A stretch of 54,593 nt of DNA, from NCBI GenBank assembly GCA_025201365.1, contig JAIXMF010000051.1, positions 1 through 54,593 on the forward strand, in the 5' to 3' direction. The notes beneath the pieces were generated by a model. The model ran no database searches, was not told the origin of the DNA, and saw nothing but the letters and a program-made list of their open reading frames with translations. Origin of the DNA: Syncephalis plumigaleata. Its lineage: Eukaryota; Zoopagomycota; Zoopagomycetes; Zoopagales; Piptocephalidaceae. Position numbers and translations under genes: made by a program. Numbering within the stretch: position 1 is the stretch's first letter; every line of letters begins with the position of its first letter. This document shows, in pieces, positions 36,259 through 47,747 of this stretch.

Positions 36259-36755
36259 GAACAAGTAGGACAGCTACGATGATGCTAGAATAGAAAGAAA
36301 AGTTAGATGAGCTGAATAGACTATGTGTGTTATTCAAAAGGGGGATGAGTCATCTCATTACAAATACAGGTTGTACTCATCTATGCTCATCACTATCACT
36401 CTATCACTCTATCCATCCATCCATCTACCTATCTATCTATAACTGCTCTTCTAGCCTAGATAAATGAACAGATGGATGCCTACATAGATGGATGAATACT
36501 CTACTTACCAGTTACTGCAAGTATATCAAGTGGTAGTGGTAGTGGTGGAAGTAGTAATAATAAGGGGGGTGAATGCGACACGGAAGAGAAACAAGTGGGA
36601 TGTGAGAGGAATACAAGGTAAAGTGACTCTGTGAATAAATAGGCGATGGATGATGATTTCATTTATACCCATTGATTCAGATAATGATGCTATGATGCTA
36701 TGATGATTCAATCCCATTTTATATATGACTCATTAATTACTAACAATTATTATTG
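36259..36755. other. intergenic, no gene seen
   Basis: eIF1 upstream region and the 3' flank of the remodeller. Has a CATCCATC/CTATCTAT-type simple repeat near 36409-36440. Nothing else recognised. Confidence 0.6.
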
Positions 36756-39700
36756 CTATTCTTGCAACAGCAGATCATGTGGTGAATTAGACACTAGACT
36801 GAATGCACCACTTGTTGTCGTTGCCGTTGTTGCACTGGCAGCTACACCAGTTGACAATGCTTGTTTGGCATCAGCCGCTCGTTGATATGCTTCCTCTGAA
36901 CGATCCATTAGTTTATCCATATCAGATGCAGAGAGTAGATTTGAATTGCCAGTCGTCTTCTTTGATGTTGACGTATTCGAGGCGTATACAGTGTCCTCGC
37001 TGGCTGGATCATGTCGATTGACACTTTCTAGTTCGTTTTCCAATAGAATTTCCGCTAGTTCCTTCATGCCAAGTGGTGCGGATACAGTGCTACGATCCAT
37101 TGCATCTCGGAATCGTCCTCGATGAATGACTAGCTTCTCTAGTTTACGTTTAGCAGTGGCACATTCAAGTACGCGTGACTCCAACGTATTACTCGTAACT
37201 AGTCGATAGATGATCACCGGCCGTGTTTGTCCAATACGATGTACACGATCTTGTGCTTGTAAATCCATTTGTGGATTCTATGGTAAATAATACGTTAATA
37301 GACATGTTTCATCCATCATTGCATTATAATGTGTTGTATTTACCCAGTCACTGTCAAAGAGAATGACCGTATCTGCTGCTGTCAGATTGATGCCCAATCC
37401 ACCGGCTCGAGTACTAAGTAGGAATACGGGATATTTCATACTCTTGTCTCCATTGAATTCGGCAATCATACGACGTCGCTCCTCTTGTTTGACACCACCA
37501 TCAATACGGAAGGTGTTCCACTTCTTCACTTCTGTTATCCATATCTCAATAATGTCAAGCATACGTGTCATTTGTGAAAAGATCAACACACGATGACCAC
37601 GAGCGAATAGTGCGGGCAATAGCTGGTCAAGTAGACGCATTTTACCCGATGCTGACACTATCGATTTAGCCATGGCCGGTGGCAATGGATGAGGCAGTGA
37701 CTCTTCCGTGAATAGTTGCGGATGATTACACGCCTTGAGCACTTGAACTAGACGTGCCTGCAAGTGCAATCGATTAACTGCCTTGACTGTGTGGATGTCA
37801 TCATTTATTAGTATGAGTATGAGTAGTATTCATTGTCAATAATGACTTACCGGCATTGTTTCGTTTTTCCGCTTCCTCCTTTTGCTGACGACGTAGTTCA
37901 TTCTTATCCTCTTGTTCAGCTTGCTCCATAGAGCTTTCAAGACGTTGCAAGTAAACATCGTCACTAATCGTTTCATCATAGTCCAATCGATCCTGATGTG
38001 TTAATCGATCGCTCTTTCGTTGCAAGTCTTGCTCCTCTTTAGTGTCATCATCATTAGATATTGTGCACATCAACATGCTAATACTGTAATAACACGCTCA
38101 CCTTCTTCAGTAATGGTTTTCTTGGTAGTATTCTCATCGACATTCGACAATGCTTTAGTCTTATTGTTTGGCAATCCATTAAGCTTTTGTTGAATGAGAT
38201 ATTCACGAATCTTTCGATTAATAATGGCATCGTACAATTCCTTCTGTTCCGGCGATAAAGGAGCATATAATAAATATTCACGCTTTTTCGGTAACATATG
38301 CTCTACATCCGATTTTAATCGACGTAACAAGAAAGGTTTAAGGATTTGATGTAGCTTGGAAACAATGCGTGACTCTGCTTCCTCGCCTATAATACGCTCC
38401 TGTCCGGTTTTATCGTTTAAATCGGAAAAGTCAAACCTATTGAACAAATGAATGAATGAATGAATGAATACAACGACATCACAGTGATAGTAATACACTA
38501 CTCACCAACTTTGGAAACTGTCCAGATCATCAAAGATATCTGGTAGTAAAAAGTTAAGCAACGACCATAATTCGGCGAGATTATTTTGTAATGGCGTGCC
38601 CGTTAATAACAAACGATTAGCACTGCGACAAGCCTTTAATTCACGAATTAGTTTACAATTGAGATTCTTAATACGATGTCCTTCATCGACAACAATGTAT
38701 TTCCACTCGTATTTCTATCCGATTGACTAATTAGTAATAGGTACATGTCATCATATTGAATAGCAAGTATTACCTCAAGGTATTTACGATCATTCATCAC
38801 CATTTCATAGGATGTCACAATGACTGGGAACGTATTAGGATCTAATTTACGCATCTTCTTATTGCGCAAATGCTGTCGTTCATCGGGTGTACCATGATAA
38901 AGAATAACAGGAATCAATGGAGCGAATCTAATGCATTACAGTATATCATAGTATAGCATCTACCCGTTAGTATTAGATGATCATCATCGTATAACAAGTT
39001 ACGTACCGTTTAAATTCACAAACCCAATTGGCCAAAGTGGAAAGTGGAGCGGCAATCAAGTAAGGACCCCATACACTTCGTTCTCGTAAGTAGGCAATGA
39101 ACGAGATACATTGTACTGTCTATTCCATTCATGTAACATGTCAATATCAGAATGGCTATTCTTTATCAATGGCCAGCATTGTCGAATATTTACCTTGCCT
39201 AGACCCATTTCATCCTAAGTAAGCAGCATTACAAATGATAAATAAATAAATAAACAAACAAGGCTATTGATTGCCATTTAATAACAAAGACTTACCGCTA
39301 GAATGCCATTCAATCCGTTCTCGTAGAGTGACACAAGCCATTCCATACCTGCGAGTTGGTACTCCTTGAGAATGCCACCTGATATTAAGGCTGGCTGACG
39401 AGTTGATCGACTGGGCTGCAGCGTGGCTACACCTAAATGCTCGGCTACACCCTCGGTCGCCTCCTCTTCGTTACTCAATGTATCGGATGTTTTGCGTCGC
39501 TTTGCTAAATCCTAATAAACGGATGGTAAGCCATTGTAATAATGCCATGATCATACCCATGGCAATGATATCATTCTATTACCTCGGCATTAACGTAGTC
39601 GGCCAAGTTATAATCGGCCTGCCTATCATCAGTTCGCTTCCTTCCCGTGGTAGCAGTAGCGCTAGTAGTTGTTGCGGTGTGCTTAGGGGGACGACCTCTT

Positions 39701-40380
39701 TTTCGCTTTGCTGGTGCAGGTGCATCATCGACCGGGGTATTGGCGGTGTGCGCTGATCGATCCGAACGTCGAAGTGGCGCAGTGGTAGTCGACGTATCCG
39801 TGGCATTACTATTATTGTCTGACTTGGTGACTGCCGCCTGTTCCTTGCGTTCTGCCACTTCCTTTGCTTGCTTCTGCTGTCGTTCCAGTTTCTCTGCCAA
39901 GAAATTGGCATAAATAGCAGATTTCTCCAAGAGAAAGTGTAATCGATTATATCGTTGCTGATGGTTCGTAAGTTCCGCATACTGTTCGACTGCCTATAAT
40001 ACACTCGTTAGTATACATGGCTAATAGACTAGCTAGCTAGCTAGCTAACTCGTTGTGGATGACAACAATTGTGTGTGGTTTACCTGCTGACGTAAACGTT
40101 TAAGGTGGTCCTTTTTGGATGCATCTCGTAGTGCGGTTTCCTCCTTTAACATGGCTTCCGTAACTACACCATCAACTACGGCAGTCGTCTCGTCCGTATC
40201 GTTCGTGCTGTCCTCGCTAGACATTGTGGTTGGCGTGAGATCTCCCGCTTGGCCATTCTTATTATACGTTGTCTCATCCATGGACAAGGCTGTTGTGTCT
40301 TCAAATGAGGTTTGCTTAAGAATTTGTACACTGACTACAGTGGCTGATGATCTCTCCACTGGTATATCGGGAACCGTCAT
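36756..40380 (-). CDS. SNF2-family chromatin remodeller, LSH/HELLS/DDM1 (Irc5) type
   Basis: Eleven exons: 40084-40380, 39583-39993, 39296-39511, 39194-39214, 39007-39119, 38774-38927, 38506-38714, 38102-38436, 37851-38036, 37344-37786, 36756-37277. They sum to 2907 nt, giving 968 aa in frame. An AT-hook (KRKRGRPPK, about residue 195) precedes the ATPase. Motifs are [27 protein letters not shown] (Walker A, on a 21-nt microexon), [26 protein letters not shown] (DEGH box), [66 protein letters not shown] and [15 protein letters not shown]. The family slides nucleosomes to give DNA methyltransferases or repair factors access. A likely 5'UTR intron lies at 40383-40444. Intron 8 must end in AAG to keep the frame open. 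Confidence 0.93.
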
Positions 40381-40829
40381 GACTAAAGATAGACAGTGCT
40401 GCTTATTATACCTAATGCTCAAAGAAAGAGAAAGTGTCGCTTACCAGACACTACTCGAGTAATGTTATTCAAAGTAAACAAAAAGGAATAAAAATAAAAT
40501 GGGAATTCAGGGAAAAAAAGAGAAGCAAAAAAAGCAATTAACGCGTCAGAAAGAATACGCGTTTCCCTCCTTTTCTTAAACCTACAACATTATATGTAAG
40601 GGAATGAAGCATAACAATCAATTCATAGTATGATTACTACGTTCTATATATGTATTACTACATGAATATTAAGTACTCTTTATTAGACTAGTCAAAACCA
40701 TATAGAGGATGGAATAATAACAGGGAAACAAACAAGTGTTGATTTCCAATGTAGTTGATTGAATATTATTAATACATAAATCAATCGACCACTTGATTAA
40801 TTAGAGCTGTGTTTAGCGCACGGATAGAC
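40381..40829. other. intergenic
   Basis: Includes the remodeller's 5'UTR intron (40383-40444) and A-rich promoter DNA, then the 3' flank of the secreted repeat protein gene. No separate gene. Confidence 0.55.
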
Positions 40830-41507
40830 CTAGTATGGTGCATCAGGCTTTGACACATCAGGCTTTGGCGCATCGGGCTTTGGCGCATCGGGCTTTGGCG
40901 CATCAGGCTTTGGTACATATGGTTCCGACGCTGCTGGCTTCGACTCTGCTGGCTTCGACTCTGCTGGCTTTGATTCCGTTGGCTTCGACTCTGTTGGCTT
41001 CGGTGCATCTGGCTTCGGTGCAGCTGGCTTTGATTCCGTTGCCTTCAATGCATCAGGCTTTGGTACATATGGTTCCGGTGCGGCTGGTTTCGATTCCGCT
41101 GGCTTCGACGCTGCCGGCTTCGACTCTGTTGGCTTTGATGTAGCTGGCTTCGATGGTGTTGGCTTTGGTGCGTCTGGCTTAGTAACAAGCTGGTCGCAAC
41201 ACAATGGGTAAGGCTTGTCGGGATCGCCTTTCTGTAGCACTTTGTTTCCGTACGGCGCAACGACGGGACAACCTACGCCACCGTTTGCGTAGTCTCCATC
41301 CCACTTTGTTTCACGCATACAGATTTTCTTTGGTTTCTCAGGCGAAGTAGATGGTGGCTTTGATGTCTCCGGTTTACCGGTTGAGTTCGATGGCGGATTT
41401 GATGTCTCATGCTTCTTATAGTCATCATGGGGTAGGGCTTCTACTGTATAGATAGTGGTAGCCGCAATGGCCACAGCAATAGTAAGGGCAATTATTGAAA
41501 GCTTCAT
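40830..41507 (-). CDS. secreted protein with four-Cys domain and Pro/Lys repeat tail
   Basis: 225 aa in one exon. The ATG at 41507 was chosen because it opens a clear signal peptide (MKLSIIALTIAVAIAATTIY, likely cleaved near VEALP). A Ser/Thr/Pro spacer follows, then a compact domain holding four Cys (ICMRETKWDGDY, GGVGCPVV, YPLCCDQL). The last ~115 residues are tandem five-residue units of the type xxxKP (DAPKP, TESKP, AESKP, AASKP), with two YVPKPDA blocks. Domain and family are not recognised. The design, a small disulfide domain plus an extended Pro/Lys stalk, resembles cell-wall-linked or secreted surface proteins; that is inference. At DNA level the tail is a 15-bp repeat array. Confidence 0.75.
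   Translation of the reverse strand: MKLSIIALTIAVAIAATTIYTVEALPHDDYKKHETSNPPSNSTGKPETSKPPSTSPEKPKKICMRETKWDGDYANGGVGCPVVAPYGNKVLQKGDPDKPYPLCCDQLVTKPDAPKPTPSKPATSKPTESKPAASKPAESKPAAPEPYVPKPDALKATESKPAAPKPDAPKPTESKPTESKPAESKPAESKPAASEPYVPKPDAPKPDAPKPDAPKPDVSKPDAPY
40835..41160. repeat. 15-bp tandem repeat array inside the secreted protein gene
   Basis: Degenerate 15-bp units, with GGCTTTGG and GGCTTCGA alternating with CATC and CTCTG variants, encode the xxxKP pentapeptides. The most uniform block is 40844-40905. Unit number probably varies between strains. Confidence 0.85.
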
Positions 41508-44093
41508 GGTGAAATATATAAAGAAAACTATATAAATTATTAGCAAGTAGTTAGACTACGTAAGAACAGTCAGCGTATACAACAGTAAAGTACGTGGTGA
41601 GTGAGTTAATAAGTAAGTAAGTAAGTAAGTAAGATGGGAGTGGTGCTAGTAAAGGTGCGGATATAAAAGTTTTCTTTGTCGTCCTTTAGCCGACTATTTA
41701 TGCGACATACTGAAGAACCTATGCGCGAATAGTTCATCCACTCTATGCAATCATACCACATGGAATCTCTCTTATTGGTGCATGCCGTGCATTATGATGT
41801 AATACCATACTTTGCATTCTTATCATTCACACTTCTAACTGCGTATAACATATTCACGCTACCTGATAAAGATTTATCCTATCGCTTTGTGCTCATCTGC
41901 ATGTGTACATGCCCTCACATGTCCTCAATATAAACTATGTACGTGGACATATATGTATATGTACAGATATAAGCGTTCCATGTAGATTACTTATGATCAT
42001 AGTGACTTTTCTATACAGGACTATTAGGTATATCCCTTCCCATCCATTAATTCTCGCATTGTTCTTTCCACTGTGGGACCTTTGATGATGATGATGATGA
42101 TGGCTAACCGGTTTCACCCATAATACGGCCACCGCATGCTGCCAGGAGCAATGCTATTTGTGCAGCCTTTCTCTTTCCTCATACAACTTGCTACAGGCTG
42201 GGCGAGTGTCACGCGTGCTCCACTAGTTTACCCAGTGAATGAACAATGACGCTGGTGGTACCAAATGGTGCTTTTGCATTTCGATTGTGCCAGGATCAAC
42301 TTCACGCTAAACCATTCTATGTGTGTATATCAGAATGCAACATGCGTACATGTAGTAGCCACACGATACTGCCAAGGGAAAATAAAGCAAAATACGTCAT
42401 TTCATAGTCAACTAGTGGCTCGTTCATCATGCGGCGAGGACATACAAGCCTGCTGTGGCACGAAGCAATGAGCATGATACTCGACCGAAATTAATGATTT
42501 ACATTATCAAATACTGCTGTATTCTCGTGACAATCCTACATGTATGATGCACTGACAAATGACTACAAGCATGTCAACAATACATGCGTTCTCTTCAATT
42601 ATCAACGCTTAAACGCTGTCGACTTATGCGAAAGCAATACGGATCATTCTTCACGTTGCCAAATATGACAAGGCAAGAAAGTTTACAGGCTAGGGACAAG
42701 GTCAATGGTATGAATAAATGGAATTCCATCGCTATCCATCGTATATACGATACTGTTCCATATGTATTACTAGTGCCATAATCCCTATGCTATTTCAATT
42801 AATAAAATCAAGTAATGAATATTGAGAGTGTAATCATTCATTAGGATAATAACACACATGTTCACCACTACTCGTAGTTAATCCATAGATTCATCATCCA
42901 TCTTGATATTCCATGACTTCTAACAGTACATGATACTTGATCTAAGATCCAAGATCTATTGATCTAAGCATCAGAACAATTATCAATATTGTACAATAAA
43001 TTATCTGGAATGAATTAGAACACTGCAAGTAGAAGTAATAGTAGTAGTAGTTTACACAAAGATACATCTATAGCATTACCAAATAGGCGGCATGTATACT
43101 GGAATTAGTAGTTATTAGCTATTTCTATTCAATCTATTTATTGAGTATTTCTTTATTTACACAAGATGCAGGTTACATCTACATCATTAGTGTAGATGAT
43201 GATTAGATGGTATGATGTCTATTGATGGCTCGTACTATTATTCGCCTATTTATACGACACCGTCATCTTTACAACAACAGTGACAGCTTGGCCAGATTCA
43301 GTTTCACTCGGAATTCACCGGAATAAAAACGGGCATTGCTTCACGTGAATGTCACGCCTACGCTGCCTTGCGATGCTGGATCGGATTTGCCAATGCCGGT
43401 TCAAAGTGCGCTACTACGCGCAAACACGACTATTCTCCTACAAACATTGCCGCGGTGTCCCACGCCATCATTGTTTTGATCAATCATCAAGAATAGAAAG
43501 AGGGAGAGGAGAGAGGAGAGAGGCATATATATATATCCATCATGGATCAACTATAAAAATTTCTCGCGTTCCAAATACATCGTCGCGTTGTTTCCTCATT
43601 CACATTCATTCACTTGCTCGCTCGCTCGCTCTATTCTCTACTGTCTTGCTTTCATTTACTAGTCGCCTTCTTTATTCATATTGTTTTGTTATACGCGCGC
43701 GTGCGTGTCTGTATGTGCCATAGTCAATAGGTATATATATATATATATATATATATATGAATACATAAGTATACCTATTCTATTTCATTCTGTTTATCGA
43801 TATACTCGTTGTAACTACCTTATTACTGCGAATATCGTGGTTCGTTTCCTTAACTCCTCGTCCTTCCTTATCGGCTTGTGGTTGCTACTTTAAAGGATTA
43901 TACGCGTCATCTGAGCAACTAGCTTAGTCTACCTACTTACCTACCTAGGGTTATCTCATCCTTTGCTTCACTCTGCTACTACTCATTACTTCTTGTACGT
44001 GTGCGCGTGTTTGTGTCTCGTATACTGTTGAACTGGTGTCGTCGCCATTTATCCTCTTATCGTGGCTATCTATCGTAGTATAATCCATTCACT
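41508..44093. other. intergenic, about 2.6 kb, mostly empty
   Basis: A GTAA repeat (41608-41632) lies just upstream of the secreted repeat protein gene. The rest has a copy of the TAAACCATTCTAT 13-mer (42307-42319), GA and TA microsatellites (43500-43520, 43733-43758), and pyrimidine-rich DNA upstream of the carrier gene. Apart from weak small frames at 42135-42471 no gene is recognised. Confidence 0.5.
42135..42471 (+). other. possible small secreted Cys-rich peptide gene (weak)
   Basis: An ATG at 42135 opens a 37-codon frame with a hydrophobic start (MLFVQPFSFLIQLATGWASV). A second frame at 42265-42471 (68 codons) is Cys-rich (MCVYQNATCVHVV, then SSCGEDIQACCGTKQ and a stop). Joining them would need an intron whose splice sites I cannot place with confidence. 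Reported as a possibility only. Confidence 0.2.
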
Positions 44094-45342
44094 ATGACGG
44101 CAAAAAACAATAACGGAGCTCAGAAAAAGACGCTTTCCATCCATTTGGTCGCGGGTGGTACCGCTGGCTTTATGGAAGCTATGGTTTGCCATCCACTGGA
44201 CACTATCAAAGTGCGTATGCAATTGCGTGCTGCTGCACCAGGTCGAGCTCAATTGAAAAAGGTAAGCTTATTGCATTGTTACTTTTTATAACTATAGCTG
44301 TTGTACTAATCATCAGCATGGTGATAATAATGTGTTAGCCTCCAGCCAAGCGTAGCTTCGTAGGTGTCGGTGTTGATATTGTAAAGCGTGAAGGTCCTCT
44401 TGCTTTGTACAAGGGTCTCGGTGCAGTTGTCTCGGGTATCGTGCCCAAGATGGCCATTCGTTTCTCTAGTTTCGAAGCGTACAAGGGCTACCTGAAGAAT
44501 AAGGAAACTGGGCGCGTGTCGACTACTGCCACTTTCTTCGCCGGTCTAGGTGCCGGTATAACAGAAGCAGTACTTGTGGTAACTCCCATGGATGTTATTA
44601 AGATTCGTCTACAAGCACAACGTCACTCGATGATGGATCCGTTGGATGTACCCAAATACCGTAATGCTGCTCATGCTGCCTACACCATCGTACGTGAAGA
44701 GGGTGTACGAGCCCTCTACAAAGGTGTCACGCTCACCGCCCTTCGACAAGGTAATGATTGATGTAGCAGTGCAATGAGGATATACAATGCTAATCTATGC
44801 GGTATTCACTACAATAGCAACCAATCAAGCGGTTAACTTTACAGTTTACCAGGAGATGAAGAAGCGGCTATTAGCATGGCAACCCGAACGAGCTGAACTG
44901 CCCAGTTATCAGCACTTGATTATCGGTGGTCTTAGTGGTGCTATGGGTAAGTAATTATCGCACCTATTTCATTATTGATTCTAACCATTAAACAACGCAT
45001 AGGTCCAATGTCTAATGCACCTATTGATACGATCAAGACACGTATTCAACGAGCACAGTATGTACCAGGAGAATCAGGCTGGACACGATTTGTTAACGTA
45101 TGCAATGGCATTATTAAGAATGAGGTAATTACATCATATGAATGCTGCTGATTTGATAGTAACTAATGTATTACTACAATTATTAGGGTTATACGGCCTT
45201 TTATAAGGGATTGACACCACGTATATTGCGAGTGGCACCAGGTCAAGCCATTACGTTTATGGTGTATGAACGCGTACGTGCCTGGATAGAACGATTCCGT
45301 GTCGATTCCGAGGATGTAGCCAATGCAGGTCAATCGGAGTAA
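44094..45342 (+). CDS. SFC1: mitochondrial succinate/fumarate carrier (Sfc1/Acr1 type)
   Basis: Five exons (44094-44261, 44339-44750, 44818-44946, 45003-45124, 45187-45342) sum to 987 nt, giving 328 aa. It has three ~100-residue mitochondrial-carrier repeats. Each has a PX[DE]XX[KR] signature: HPLDTIKVRMQL, TPMDVIKIRLQA and APIDTIKTRIQ. The N-terminus HLVAGGTAGFMEAMVCHPLD and the segments IRFSSFEAYKGY and ATNQAVNFTVYQEMKK follow fungal Sfc1. The carrier exchanges cytosolic succinate for mitochondrial fumarate, needed for growth on acetate or ethanol through the glyoxylate cycle. The pyruvate dehydrogenase gene follows about 480 bp downstream on the same strand. Confidence 0.9.
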
Positions 45343-45822
45343 TGCCATAAAATAATAATGTGACCTATGTCATCGTCATCATCTATGAACTACTAAAATA
45401 CCCCAACTATATCTCCCCTACCGAGTTATCGCTATTATTATGAACTTAATGTTGCTATAAAGATGAATATAAAACAGACTAGAATGATCATATGCATACA
45501 TGATTACTATTATTAGATGCTATCATTTATTCTCACTAATGTATACGTATAATGAATGAGATACACTATTGATAAACAATAAGATACGACACTTTATAAA
45601 AACATAATGAAATGTCATCATCATCATCATCGATACGAGGATTGGTTTTTACACCTCACCTTTTCTTTTTTCTCTTTTCTTTAGTCCTCTTCATATATTC
45701 AATACTCGTAAGCGTGTGTACGTACGGATCGATAGTGCAATTCTATTATTGCTAGATTCATACACGCGTTTCATTTGCTCTTTTGTCGTTCTACGCAGGT
45801 TATTGTCTCTCATTTGACAATC
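45343..45822. other. intergenic, PDA1 upstream region
   Basis: AT-rich with a CAT-repeat near 45615-45630 and a pyrimidine-rich tract (45655-45690) in the presumed promoter. No gene. Confidence 0.6.
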
Positions 45823-47197
45823 ATGTTCCGTCATGCATTCTTACGTGCGGCCGCTAGTCGTCCCAGCATCATGACAGCTCGTTCTGGTATGATCAAGGTA
45901 CTTACTACAACACATGCATATATATATGTATATGAACTGAATAGTCGCTTACTTACACTATATCTACTGCTATCTTGTATGTACTATGTACGTAGCCACT
46001 AACCGGACTATCAGCCACTCGACGTGCTTTGGCCACTCAGGCCGATATTGATAGTCAAGATATGGTCACTATTGACCTGCCAACCTTGGCGTTCGAGGTC
46101 TACGAGTGTGAGGAACCAAGTCGTGCGGTAACCATCTCAAAGAAGGATCTGCTCGATATGTACCGCGAAATGGTCGTCGTTCGTCGTATGGAAATGGCCG
46201 CCGACGGTCTCTACAAAGCTAAAATGATTCGCGGTTTCTGTCACTTGTGTACCGGACAGGTAAGCATTATCATCTCCACTGTCATCGATTGATGTATAAA
46301 TCAATCAATTTGTAGGAAGCTGTACCAGTAGGCATGGAAAAGGGCATTACTAAGAATGATGTCATTATTACTGCCTATCGATGCCATGGCTATACGTATG
46401 TGCGCGGTGCCTCTGTCACTTCAATTATCGCGGAACTACTGGGCAATGAACTCGGTGTCTCCAAGGGTAAGGGAGGCTCGATGCATATGTTTGCAAAGAA
46501 CTTCTACGGCGGTAATGGTATTGTGGGTGCGCAAGTACCAGTCGGTGCGGGTCATGCATTCACGCAAAAGTATCTCAACGAGAAGGCGTGCACCTTCGCC
46601 CTATACGGTGACGGTGCCTCGAATCAGGGCCAAGTCTTCGAAGCGTATAACATGGCGAAACTATGGGACTTGCCGGCCGTGTTCGTCTGCGAGAACAACA
46701 TGTACGGTATGGGTACGTCGGCCAAGCGTAGCTCTGCCTCGACCGAGTACTACAGTCGTGCTGGCTATATCCCGGGTATTAAGGTCAATGGTATGGATGT
46801 GCTAGCGGTACGACAAGCGTGTGCATTCGCGCGTGAACACGCCATCAACGGTCATGGCCCGATGGTATTGGAGATGGTCACCTATCGTTATGGCGGTCAC
46901 TCGATGTCCGATCCTGGTACGACTTATCGTACACGCGAGGAGATTCAACATATGCGCAGTGCCAACGATCCCATTACCGGATTGAAGCAGCGTCTACTCG
47001 ACAACAATGTGGCGGATGAAGCACTACTTAAACAAATGGAACGGGAGATCCGCACGGAAGTCGATGAGGCTGTCGAGAAGGCTAAGCAGGGCGCGGAACC
47101 TAGCGAGTCCCAGCTATTCACGGATATTTACATCAAGGGTAGTGAGCCAGCGGAATTACGTGGTCGCGATATCGAAGAGACACATCATTTCCACTAA
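45823..47197 (+). CDS. PDA1: pyruvate dehydrogenase E1 component, alpha subunit
   Basis: Three exons (45823-45897, 45996-46259, 46316-47197) sum to 1221 nt, giving 406 aa. The N-terminus MFRHAFLRAAASRPSIM is a typical mitochondrial presequence. Catalytic features are MYREMVVVRRMEMAADGLYK, RGFCHLCTGQEAVPVGME, YRCHGYTYVRGASV, the thiamine-diphosphate motif GDGASNQGQVFEAYNMAK ... ENNMYGMGTS, and the phosphorylation loop YRYGGHSMSDPGTTYRTR, whose serine is the target of PDH kinase. The E1 heterotetramer decarboxylates pyruvate in the matrix. The gene has no damage. Confidence 0.97.
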
Positions 47198-47747
47198 AAT
47201 CTTGTATGCTCTTGTAAGCATATACAGTTAAGCTAAAATGGTCTATTATACAATAGAGATGATGTTAGTTACGTGTCAGTTTGATGTAGATGCATCTATG
47301 AATATACTAATGTCATAACAATAATGAGGTGAATTAATCGTTAATTAGTATGCGATTAGTATAAGGTAAACTAAACGAGTTGAACATCCTATGTTGTATA
47401 AAATAACAGTGCAAATGGTATTGCTCTATAATTAGCATTATAACGAATGAATAGACCATTGTACTAGAAATCATATCATAGCAGAGTAACATTGCATGAT
47501 GGTTATATTCGGTCATTGACCATGAGATGATAGTAGTAAAACGAGCAGTAAAAATACAAATAGAAAACAACATGTGTTTATAGAACTATTTTCTGAAGGA
47601 ATAACTTTTAGCAGAATACCATAATGAGCTGACATTAAACGTGAAAGCATAGCATTTACTTGTTTATATATGGCTGCCTATGTAGAAAAAAAGTACATCT
47701 CATTCGATGCCAATGATACATTTTACTTCGTATATTTAGACATTATC
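47198..47747. other. intergenic, subtilase upstream region
   Basis: AT-rich, no recognised gene. The subtilase frame stays open upstream to an ATG at 47670, but that extension lacks signal-peptide character. Confidence 0.55.

Noticed and set aside
47670-47747. Upstream ATG of the subtilase as the true start.
   Set aside because: The resulting N-terminus (MAAYVEKKYISFD) would bury the signal peptide that begins at 47748.
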